Shown one piece after another: positions 1 to 6,523 of a stretch of 64,000 nt of DNA; position 1 is the stretch's first letter; each line of letters opens with the position of its first letter. A model generated the notes under the pieces. That model was not told where the DNA came from and made no database searches. It was given only the letters and a program-made list of their open reading frames with translations. This stretch comes from Phycisphaerales bacterium. GTDB taxonomy: Bacteria; Planctomycetota; Phycisphaerae; Sedimentisphaerales; Anaerobacaceae. The translations under genes were made by a program, and so were the position numbers. The stretch covers positions 29,913-93,912 of the forward strand of contig JAUVYV010000006.1 of NCBI GenBank assembly GCA_030602885.1, written 5' to 3'.

Positions 1-1
1 G

Positions 2-1570
2 CCAGCGCCACTGGGACATTTTAACCTGCCGACATTTCCTCTTGAAGCGTTTCCGAGGCAATTGTGCGTATTGTGCGAATTTTGCGAAGCAGTAGCGGAA
101 TCATATCAGGTTTCGGCTGACCTGCCTGCAATGCTCGTTTTATCTGTCGCTGGTGCTTCGCTGGCGAAACGGATCACAGTTCACGTTCGGGGAGACCACT
201 GGGAGCCTGTTAATTTGTTTACGGTTGTTGCTCTGCCACCGGCGAATCGTAAAAGCGGGGTTTTTAGTGTAGTAACAAAACCGCTTGCACATTTCGAGAT
301 ACTGGAAGCCGAGCGGCTGGCACCAATGATCGAGCAGAATCGTAATCAGAGGATCATTCTTGAAGAATCTTTGAAACATGCCCGAAAGCAGGCTGCCAAA
401 GTAAAGAAAACAGAGGACAGAGAAGGCTATAAAGAGCAAGCAAGTGAATTCTTAGAAGAATTGAGCAAACTGGAAGCCCTGACAAGCCCACAGTATATCG
501 GCGATGATGCAACACCTGAGAGCGTAGCGTTATTGCTAAGCGATAACGCTGGTCGATTTGCGTTGTTGAGTCCAGAAGGTGATGTATTTGACCTTATGGC
601 CGGTCGTTACAGCAGTAACGGTGCTCCGAATCTTGGAGTTTACCTAAAAGGCCATGCAGGTGATGATATTCGTGTAAACCGAGCTAATCGGGATTTTTCG
701 CCAAGATATGTACGCAAGCCAGCTCTTAGTATTGGTGTTGCTGTTCAGCCTGAAGTCCTGCGAGGGCTTACGCTTAAAAAAGGCTTTCGTGGACGTGGAC
801 TGCTGGGGCGGTTTCTTTATTCATTGCCTCAATCGCTTTTAGGCCATAGAAAAATCAATCCCTGTCCGGTTGATTCCAAAATAGCAGCGGCATATCAAGA
901 CAAGATTCTTGATGCGCTTAGACTTGAGCCTAACGTTGATACCGATGGTAAACCGTGTCCTCATATAATAACTGTTGGCAGCGATGCTCTACAAGAAGTT
1001 GACAGATTTGCAATGCAGGTTGAGAAACAACTTGGCCCTGGTGGAGATTTTGCGTCAATGGGAGACTGGGCAGGTAAACTTGTTGGTGCTGTATGTCGTA
1101 TTGCCGGTATTTTTCACGGCTTGATTTATGCAATTTCAGGCAATCCGGCAAAGGCTCAGATAGATGCTGAGACGATGCTGGGAGCAATTGCAATCGGTGA
1201 ATACTTGATACCACATGCAAAGGCTGCATTTTTTGAGATGGGAGCAGACCCAGCTATTGATTCGGCTCGGAGAATACTTGACTGGGTATCCTCTGAACAA
1301 ATACAAGAGTTTACCAGGCGCGAGGCGTTTAATTCCCTTCGTGGCGGTATCCAGAAAGTCAATGAACTTGATAAGCCTTTGGAGATACTTATCAATCACG
1401 GCTATATCAGAGAAGTTTTGCGGGAGCACAAGGGGCCAGGCCGAAAACCCAGCCAAAAATACAAAATAAATCCGTTATGGCTCGCGCAAAATACGCAAAA
1501 TGCGCAAAATAGCTACGCCAACTTGAATTCTGCGTATTCTGCGCAATTTGCGCAGGGAGTAGCGTTATGA
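2..1570 (+). CDS. DUF3987 domain protein, 5'-truncated by window edge
   Basis: The frame is open from the first bases of the window, so the true start lies upstream; the TTG at 62 is not a convincing start. The visible residues match the DUF3987 family, found in integrative elements and plasmids and often beside primase or helicase modules. Typical features are an N-terminal AVAES/ADLPAML segment, then a VALPPANRKSGVF segment resembling a degenerate P-loop. A lysine- and glutamate-rich helical stretch follows, and a winged-helix-like C-terminus. The exact biochemical role is not established; a role in element replication is inferred. The last residues are a low-complexity AQN/AQF run encoded by 9-bp iterons. 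It overlaps the next gene by 4 bp (ATGA), suggesting translational coupling. Confidence 0.8.
   Translation, partial: PAPLGHFNLPTFPLEAFPRQLCVLCEFCEAVAESYQVSADLPAMLVLSVAGASLAKRITVHVRGDHWEPVNLFTVVALPPANRKSGVFSVVTKPLAHFEILEAERLAPMIEQNRNQRIILEESLKHARKQAAKVKKTEDREGYKEQASEFLEELSKLEALTSPQYIGDDATPESVALLLSDNAGRFALLSPEGDVFDLMAGRYSSNGAPNLGVYLKGHAGDDIRVNRANRDFSPRYVRKPALSIGVAVQPEVLRGLTLKKGFRGRGLLGRFLYSLPQSLLGHRKINPCPVDSKIAAAYQDKILDALRLEPNVDTDGKPCPHIITVGSDALQEVDRFAMQVEKQLGPGGDFASMGDWAGKLVGAVCRIAGIFHGLIYAISGNPAKAQIDAETMLGAIAIGEYLIPHAKAAFFEMGADPAIDSARRILDWVSSEQIQEFTRREAFNSLRGGIQKVNELDKPLEILINHGYIREVLREHKGPGRKPSQKYKINPLWLAQNTQNAQNSYANLNSAYSAQFAQGVAL
61..87 (+). repeat. Iteron cluster 1: three 9-bp direct repeats
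   Basis: Three consecutive 9-mers read attgtgcgt, attgtgcga and attttgcga. The same 9-mer recurs in both orientations at 1484-1553. All copies lie inside the DUF3987 coding frame, so they also encode residues. They could be replication or recombination iterons, or a constraint of the coding sequence. Confidence 0.6.
1484..1553. repeat. Iteron cluster 2: three inverted plus three direct 9-bp repeats
   Basis: Three tandem 9-mers (gcgcaaaat, acgcaaaat, gcgcaaaat) at 1484-1510 are followed by a 16-nt spacer. Then come three copies in the opposite orientation (attctgcgt, attctgcgc, aatttgcgc) at 1527-1553. The whole forms a long imperfect palindrome able to fold as a hairpin. It encodes the C-terminal AQN-rich tail of the DUF3987 protein and ends just before the next start codon. 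Confidence 0.65.
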
Positions 1571-1797
1571 TTTCGGCTCTTGACCGCTTGAGAGCGTTGC
1601 GGGCAGGAGAGGTCTTGGGTACCTCTCACTTGACCAGCGTTGAGGAGCTACCCGTAGAATGGAGGGTCGAATATGAGGAACGTGCAGCCATACTTGAATA
1701 TGACGGGGGGCTGCCAAGAGAGCAAGCTGATAAACAGGCATTACGTGAGATACAGGAAAGAATAATAAATCTGAAAAAAACTTCTTTTTATAGTTGA
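1567..1797 (+). CDS. Small element-borne hypothetical protein (76 aa)
   Basis: This 76-residue charged protein starts at an ATG that overlaps the stop of the DUF3987 gene (ATGA), so it is probably translated by coupling. The central segment EERAAILEYDGGLPREQA resembles a motif I associate with small proteins next to replication genes of integrative elements; the function is unknown. No signal peptide or membrane segment is visible. The gene is supported by position, overlap and that motif. Confidence 0.6.
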   Translation: MISALDRLRALRAGEVLGTSHLTSVEELPVEWRVEYEERAAILEYDGGLPREQADKQALREIQERIINLKKTSFYS

Positions 1798-1829
1798 CGA
1801 ACCTCAACTGCACCATTACACTACTGCTT

Positions 1830-2024
1830 ATGATAATGGAACAGATAAGAAAACAAATCGAGACATGCGGCAAAAGCCGCTACCGGATAAGCAAGGAAAC
1901 CGGCATTGATAAAGCTGCTTTGTGCCGAATTATGCAGGGCGGGAGCTGCAAAGCCGAAACCGCTGATATTCTGCTCAAATACTTTGGGCTGACAATTACA
2001 AAAGACAAGAAAAAGGCAAGGTGA
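1830..2024 (+). CDS. Small XRE/Cro-type helix-turn-helix protein
   Basis: About 64 residues form a compact helix-turn-helix: a YRISKETGIDKAALCRIM core followed by an AETADILLKYFGL helix, typical of Cro/CI-like DNA-binding proteins. An upstream TTG at 1794 is in frame, but ATG at 1830 or 1836 fits the domain boundary better; no clear ribosome binding site separates them. It lies 4 nt before the integrase start, so it probably regulates integrase or acts as a recombination directionality factor (inference). The basic C-terminus (KDKKKAR) fits DNA binding. Confidence 0.6.
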   Translation: MIMEQIRKQIETCGKSRYRISKETGIDKAALCRIMQGGSCKAETADILLKYFGLTITKDKKKAR

Positions 2025-2028
2025 TATT

Positions 2029-3531
2029 ATGGCAAGCATATTCAAACAAAAGTACACGGTTGAGGGCAAGAGCGGCAAGAGGATTCGCAAGCAGTCGAAA
2101 TACTGGTATATCGACTACAAGACCGCTGAGGGGACAAGAAAACGAGTCAAAGGTTTTAAGGATAAACAGGCCACGTCTCAACTTGCTGCACAGCTTGAAA
2201 AAGAGGCTGAGCTTGCACAGGCAGGGATAGTGGATAAGTACAAGGAACACCGCAAACGACCGCTGATAGAACATCTTGCAGACTTTAAGGCCAGTCTGGT
2301 GAATAGGGGCACAACGGAGAAACACGCTTGTTTGGTTCATAATCGGGCAAAGGCAGTAATAGAGAACTGCAAATTTGCTCTCATAGCTGATATTTCTGCG
2401 TCAAAAGTGCAAAGGTATCTTGCCGAGCGCAGGCGCAATGGTTTGAGCATACGCAGTAGCAACTTTTATCTGCAAGCGGTTAAACAGTTGTGCCGTTGGC
2501 TGGTAGCGGATAATAGAACCGCTGAGAATCCTCTGGCTTATCTTACAGGCCAAAACCCAAAAACAGATATACGCCACGCTCGCAGAGCATTAAGCACTGA
2601 TGAGTTAGACCGGCTTATAAAAAGCACAGCTAAGGGGCAAAGGCACAGTGGTATGACCGGCAAGGAACGGACAATGCTTTATACGCTTGCTGTGAGCACA
2701 GGCTTGCGAGCGAGTGAATTAGCATCCCTCGCGTGGCAATCGTTCAATCTGAGCGGTTCTACGCCGTCTGTGACTGTCTTGGCAGCTTACAGCAAACACC
2801 GCAGAGATGATGTTCTGCCGTTACGGTCAGATACTGCAAACCAATTAGCAGGCTGGAAAGCTGAGCAGAAAGCAAACGAGCAATCGAACATATTTGCTGG
2901 TTTTCGAGTTAATAAGGCAGCCAAAATGCTACGCAAGGACTTAGAAGCTGCCGGTATAACCTATGAAGATGATACGGGACGGGTAGCTGATTTTCATAGT
3001 TTACGGCACACATTTATAAGCAACCTTACGCGGAGCGGTGCCTCACCTAAAATTGCACAATCTTTGGCAAGACACAGTACCATCGGCTTGACGATGGACA
3101 CCTATACTCATATCGGGTTGTATGATGAAAGAGCTGCTCTTGATTCACTGCCGGAGTTGCCCTCTTTTGATGGGGATAAAAACGATGAGAACAAAGCAGT
3201 GGCATTGAAAACAGGCACAGATGACACATCTGTTGTAATTGACAAAAGCGCTTACAAACCAGCTTACAAAAAACTTACAAAAAATGCTTACTTTGATTCA
3301 GACTCGATGTCCGCAAATGGCAATGGAGTAGAACACAGCAGAAAATCCGATGAAGATAGTAAGTCTTTGTCTGGTGGTTTGTTAGGCAACAAACAAGTCC
3401 AACTTTCACCCCCTGTCATAGGGCAAAAAGAAAAGGCGGCGGGCGGATTCGAACCGCCGAATAACGGTTTTGCAAACCGTCGCCTTAGGCCTCTTGGCTA
3501 CGCCGCCATACCAAATTCCCGCATATCTTAA
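2029..3531 (+). CDS. int: Tyrosine recombinase / integrase
   Basis: This 500-aa site-specific recombinase has an N-terminal arm-binding region, a SAM-like core-binding domain (about 78-170) and a C-terminal catalytic domain. The catalytic residues are visible: Arg227 in STGLRASELASLAW, His323 and Arg326 in HSLRHT, His349 in ARHST, and the nucleophile Tyr359 in MDTYTH. The protein continues about 140 residues beyond the tyrosine, unusually far. Residues about 469-493 are the antisense translation of tRNA-Cys, so the C-terminus would change when the element excises. It should catalyse integration and excision at that tRNA. The start ATG follows an AAGGTGAT-like ribosome site. Confidence 0.92.
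   Translation: MASIFKQKYTVEGKSGKRIRKQSKYWYIDYKTAEGTRKRVKGFKDKQATSQLAAQLEKEAELAQAGIVDKYKEHRKRPLIEHLADFKASLVNRGTTEKHACLVHNRAKAVIENCKFALIADISASKVQRYLAERRRNGLSIRSSNFYLQAVKQLCRWLVADNRTAENPLAYLTGQNPKTDIRHARRALSTDELDRLIKSTAKGQRHSGMTGKERTMLYTLAVSTGLRASELASLAWQSFNLSGSTPSVTVLAAYSKHRRDDVLPLRSDTANQLAGWKAEQKANEQSNIFAGFRVNKAAKMLRKDLEAAGITYEDDTGRVADFHSLRHTFISNLTRSGASPKIAQSLARHSTIGLTMDTYTHIGLYDERAALDSLPELPSFDGDKNDENKAVALKTGTDDTSVVIDKSAYKPAYKKLTKNAYFDSDSMSANGNGVEHSRKSDEDSKSLSGGLLGNKQVQLSPPVIGQKEKAAGGFEPPNNGFANRRLRPLGYAAIPNSRIS
3434..3507 (-). tRNA. trnC: tRNA-Cys (anticodon GCA)
   Basis: Read on the minus strand, a complete cloverleaf is visible. The acceptor stem is GGCGGCG paired with CGCCGCC, the D arm is GCC/GGC, and the anticodon stem ACGGT/ACCGT holds the loop TTGCAAA (anticodon GCA). 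The T arm is GGCGG-TTCGAAT-CCGCC. The discriminator base is U, which is expected for tRNA-Cys. CCA is not encoded. The 3' half overlaps the end of the integrase gene and is the probable attachment site. Confidence 0.95.
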
Positions 3532-3553
3532 CCCCTACCACCCCACTTTGCAA
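3525..3553 (-). promoter_or_regulatory. Sigma70-type promoter of tRNA-Cys
   Basis: On the minus strand TTGCAA (3553-3548) and TAAGAT (3530-3525) are separated by exactly 17 nt, with the predicted transcription start about 10 nt upstream of the tRNA 5' end. It is placed correctly for tRNA-Cys, and the -10 has the same form as in the 31.7-kb operon promoter. Confidence 0.5.
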
Positions 3554-3670
3554 CATCTTTCTCACACCTTCGCCCCGACAACGCAGGCATCGGGCTTTGC
3601 AGCCAGCCGTAATAGAGCGGGGTATTAGGATAGGCTCTTAACTGCCCGACCGTGCCCCTAACGGCACAAC

Positions 3671-3705
3671 AAAAGGGCTGCAAGCATCACGCTTGCAGCC
3701 CTTTT
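3671..3705. terminator. Strong bidirectional hairpin terminator
   Basis: AAAAGGGCTGCAAGC and its perfect complement flank a 5-nt loop (ATCAC), giving a 15-bp stem with A and T tracts at its ends. It would stop transcription in either direction. It separates the tRNA/integrase locus from the repeat and intron remnant to the right. Confidence 0.75.
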
Positions 3706-3732
3706 GTTTGGTGTGCCGAGTATGTTTGATAA

Positions 3733-3792
3733 CCCGCCAGACGGAGTGGCGGGTAAGCCCGCCAGCCCGCCAAATGAACGGCGGGTAAAAGG
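3733..3792. repeat. REP-like palindromes
   Basis: Two adjacent palindromes of the form CCCGCC-n-GGCGGG occupy this stretch. The second, with its flank (3759-3792), recurs with one mismatch at 32848-32881, and a shorter relative lies at 43854-43871. They behave like dispersed extragenic palindromes. Confidence 0.6.
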
Positions 3793-3799
3793 CAGGCAA

Positions 3800-4048
3800 G
3801 CATGGAGGTGAAAGTCCTCTACACAACCTGATAGAGGTGAAGTGTTAGCGAAGCGCAAGAGCGCTGCCGTGAGGCAGGGTTCTAAGGAAGCGTAGCTCCG
3901 AAGACCCGGCGTGAGAAATTTTAATACGCTGGGACCTGCTTTGTTGGCAGAATAGATAACAGCTTAACCAGCCGAACCGCCGTGGTACGGCCCCGTATGC
4001 CCGGTGGTGTGGCAGAGAAAGCCCGCGAGGACCTACCTATGTCGATTT
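3800..4048 (+). ncRNA. Degenerate ORF-less group II intron remnant
   Basis: The 3' part carries a recognisable domain V, GAACCGCCGT-GGTACGG then CCGTATG-CCCGGTGGTGT (about 3972-4010). A domain VI-like stem ends in CCTACCTATGTCGAT (to about 4047), close to the CTACTCGAT 3' end common in bacterial group II introns. The upstream GGAGGTGAAAGTCCTCTAC and GAAGCGCAAGAGCG stretch resembles domain I. No reverse transcriptase frame is present and only about 250 nt remain, so domain IV and much of domain I are missing. It is probably inactive unless helped in trans. The 5' boundary is approximate. Confidence 0.6.
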
Positions 4049-4106
4049 GGCGTGGTTCAAGAGGAAGGGGCTCGTTCGAGACTGAAAACTCAGCGGTGCC
4101 CTGCGA

Positions 4107-5309
4107 TTATTTGAGTGCGTTTTCGAGGTCGGTGATGATGTCTTCGGTGTCCTCGATGCCGACGGCGAGCCGGAAGAGGGTGTCGGTGATGCCGAGGGTG
4201 TATCGCTGCTTTCGGGTGTAGTCGTAGTAGCTGACGAGTGCCGGGTGAGTGATGAGAGTTTCGACGCCGCCGAGTGAGGGGCCTATGAAACAGAGCTTTA
4301 GGGCATCGAGGAATTTCTTTGCGGTATTGAGGCTGCCTTTGATGTCGAAGGAGACGACGCCGCCGCCGCCGGTCATCTGGTTAGTGGCGACGTCGTAATG
4401 GGGGTGTGATTTGAGGAACGGGTAATAGACTTTTTTGATTTTGGGGTGGGTTTCGAGCCATTGTGCGATTTTGAGAGCGGATTCGTTTTGGTATTTGACG
4501 CGGAGTGGAAAGGTTTTCAGGCCTCGCAGGAGGAGGTAGCAGCAGTGGGGGTCGATGGTACCGCCCATAGATTTGTGGAGGTCTCTGATTTTGTCGATGA
4601 GCTCTTTTCGGCCAAGGACGGCGCCTGCGAGGATGTCGTTGTGGCCTGCGAGGTATTTGGTGCAGGACTGGAGGACGATGTCCATTCCGAACTCGATAGG
4701 GCGCTGGTTATACGGTGTGGCGAAAGTGGAGTCGATGAGTGTGAGGACGTTGTGTCGGTCGGCGATTTTTTTGATTTTGACGAGGTCGAAGATGTTCAGG
4801 TATGGGTTTGTGGGTGACTCGGAAAAGATGAATCGGGTGTTCTTCTTTATGGCTTTTTCGAGGATGTGGTAGTCGCCGAACGGGATGATGGTGCATTCGA
4901 TTGCGAACTGCTTTAGATATGATTTGCAGAATTCGAGGGTTTTTTTGTAGCTGTCGTCGGTGATGACGATGTGGTCGCCGGACTGGACGAGTGAGAGGAT
5001 GGTGGTTGTGATGGCGGACATGCCTGAGGAGAAGACGACGCAGTCTTGGGCACCTTCGAGGTCGGCGAGGCGAGCTTCTGCGATGGTGGCGGTGGGGTTG
5101 CCGTAGCGGGCGTATTCGTATCGCATCTTGCCCTTTTTGGTATAGTCTTCGATTGCCTTCGTATTGGCGAACGTGAAGGTGGAGGTCTGAATGATGGGGG
5201 TGGTGATTGAGTCGGCGTATCTTTTTCGGGGCTCGCCGGCGTGGACGGCACGGGTGGCGAGGGACTTTCGGTTTTTTGCAGTTTTTCTTTTCCCGGGCGA
5301 GTCGGCCAT
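4107..5309 (-). CDS. Cystathionine gamma-synthase/lyase family PLP enzyme
   Basis: This 400-aa enzyme belongs to the Cys/Met metabolism PLP-dependent family and acts in the cytosol. Visible features are the YARYGNPT substrate/phosphate motif (about 66-73), SSGMSA (94-99), Asp193 in LIDSTFATP, and the PLP Schiff-base Lys218 in SCTKYLAGHND. The C-terminal SLGGVETLITHPA segment is typical of MetB/MetC/MegL. Sequence alone does not separate cystathionine gamma-synthase from gamma-lyase or O-acetylhomoserine sulfhydrylase. GGAAAGG lies just upstream of the ATG. The basic N-terminus (GKRKTAKNRK) is a lineage-specific extension. It stands alone, convergent with nothing on its left but repeats. Confidence 0.88.
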   Translation of the reverse strand: MADSPGKRKTAKNRKSLATRAVHAGEPRKRYADSITTPIIQTSTFTFANTKAIEDYTKKGKMRYEYARYGNPTATIAEARLADLEGAQDCVVFSSGMSAITTTILSLVQSGDHIVITDDSYKKTLEFCKSYLKQFAIECTIIPFGDYHILEKAIKKNTRFIFSESPTNPYLNIFDLVKIKKIADRHNVLTLIDSTFATPYNQRPIEFGMDIVLQSCTKYLAGHNDILAGAVLGRKELIDKIRDLHKSMGGTIDPHCCYLLLRGLKTFPLRVKYQNESALKIAQWLETHPKIKKVYYPFLKSHPHYDVATNQMTGGGGVVSFDIKGSLNTAKKFLDALKLCFIGPSLGGVETLITHPALVSYYDYTRKQRYTLGITDTLFRLAVGIEDTEDIITDLENALK

Positions 5310-5347
5310 CGGTATTTCCTTTCCGAAGATATTTTCAGATTAGCAGG

Positions 5348-5376
5348 TTTTTATCTTAAAAAGGTCCCGGGTTCAA
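5348..5376 (-). promoter_or_regulatory. Candidate promoter of the trans-sulfuration gene
   Basis: On the minus strand TTGAAC and TAAAAA are spaced by 17 nt, about 40 nt upstream of the start codon. Both boxes match the sigma70 consensus in four of six positions. No S-box or other riboswitch was recognised in the leader. Confidence 0.3.
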
Positions 5377-5421
5377 GAGGTTTTTGGCGAATGAAGAGAG
5401 TGGACAAGGGCCACCCTACCC

Positions 5422-5449
5422 TTGCAATGGATGCAGAGGGAGGTAAAAT
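5422..5449 (+). promoter_or_regulatory. Candidate promoter of the lipase-like gene
   Basis: TTGCAA and TAAAAT are separated by 16 nt, about 32 nt upstream of the ATG at 5481. This is a sequence match only. Confidence 0.3.
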
Positions 5450-5480
5450 GTCGGCACACGGTCTTTTCTCGTGAGGTATT

Positions 5481-6440
5481 ATGGTCAGGAAGCGGTTGAG
5501 TATTTTGGTGGTTTTTTGTTTGGCAGCGTGTGGGTACGGGGCGTTCGACCTTGAGGGGGTGTTTTACGGGAGTGATGTGCCGGCTGAGGAGCCGAGGCTT
5601 TATCTGAATGTGGGAGACGGCAATGACAATAAGCTGGCGACTGTGGACGGCAATTACCGTGCGGGGAAAAGGAAATATTTAGTTGTGGGGACGCACGGCT
5701 GGTTCGAGCGGGCTGCGTGGCCGAGGGATTTGGCGGTTGAGATAGCGAAGAGGGTCGATGCGAATGAGTGGGTGTGCGGGTGGTTCGACTGGCGGGTCGA
5801 TGCAAGAAAAGTGAATCCGCGCGATGCGGCGGAGTTTGCACGCGATACTGCGGGGGCGATGCTGGCGGAGAAGATATTAGAGGTTTCGAAGGACTGGGAG
5901 CATGTTCACTTGGTCGGGCATTCTGCGGGTTCGTGGCTGATAAGCGAGGCGGCAAAGAAAATAGCACAGCAGACGGATGCGAGTATCCATCTGACTTTTC
6001 TGGATGCGTATGTACCGTTAGGGTGGGATGAGGATAAGCTGGGGGCGATGCCGAACGAACCGAATCTCATTTACTGGGCGGACCATTATCTTACGCGTGA
6101 TGTGACACTGAAGGTGACGCAGAGGCAGCTTTCTAATGCTCATAATGTGGATATCGGTGACATCACGCCGGGTTTGAAGGACCATGAGTTTCCGCGGTAC
6201 TGGTATCCGGCGACGGTTCGGGGCGAGTATCTGCCGGGCCAGCGGTATAAGGGCAAGAAACTATACGTGGGGACAGGGGACAGAGAGTATGGTTTTGCGC
6301 GGTCTCTGGAGGCGGGGCGAGAGAGATGGGAGGAGTCGTTGAAACTGGCTATGGGTAACAAGGCGGTGGAGGTGAAAAAACCAAAAAAGCCATTTGATCC
6401 TTTAGGGTGGTTATTCGGGAAGGAAAAGCCCTTGCAATAA
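5481..6440 (+). CDS. Secreted alpha/beta-hydrolase-fold lipoprotein
   Basis: A 319-aa protein with a short signal sequence ending in a lipobox (LAAC, Cys about 17), so it is probably a membrane-anchored lipoprotein. The body shows an alpha/beta-hydrolase pattern: a GTHGWFE oxyanion-like stretch early on, the nucleophile elbow HLVGHSAGSW (GxSxG), and LTFLDAYVP as a possible acid strand. It resembles lipase-like proteins; the substrate cannot be read from the sequence. GAGGT lies 4 nt upstream of the ATG. It is followed 83 nt later by a GH116 glycosidase on the same strand, so the two may be co-expressed. The basic C-terminal tail (KKPKKP) is unremarkable. Confidence 0.65.
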   Translation: MVRKRLSILVVFCLAACGYGAFDLEGVFYGSDVPAEEPRLYLNVGDGNDNKLATVDGNYRAGKRKYLVVGTHGWFERAAWPRDLAVEIAKRVDANEWVCGWFDWRVDARKVNPRDAAEFARDTAGAMLAEKILEVSKDWEHVHLVGHSAGSWLISEAAKKIAQQTDASIHLTFLDAYVPLGWDEDKLGAMPNEPNLIYWADHYLTRDVTLKVTQRQLSNAHNVDIGDITPGLKDHEFPRYWYPATVRGEYLPGQRYKGKKLYVGTGDREYGFARSLEAGRERWEESLKLAMGNKAVEVKKPKKPFDPLGWLFGKEKPLQ

Positions 6441-6523
6441 CTGAGTGCGGAATTCTTGCAATCGGGAGCGAGGGTAATACAATGGGGGCGTCTGGTTGGC
6501 TAATTCTTTTAAGGAGCAGGATT

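Larger units (their letters stand above)
1..3507. mobile_element. Right-hand end of an integrative element inserted at tRNA-Cys
   Basis: This AT-richer block carries a DUF3987 protein, two small proteins and a tyrosine integrase, in that order, all on the plus strand and abutting a tRNA-Cys gene. The integrase frame continues antisense through the whole tRNA. That is the usual arrangement when an element integrates at the 3' end of a tRNA gene, because the tRNA 3' end (3434) faces the element. The other end, with its expected duplicate of the tRNA 3' half, lies beyond the window to the left, so element length and cargo are unknown. The exact crossover point within the tRNA cannot be fixed from one end. 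Confidence 0.75.

Noticed and set aside
5310..5400. SAM riboswitch upstream of the trans-sulfuration gene
   Set aside because: No conserved S-box stems or terminator/anti-terminator pair could be found in the short leader.
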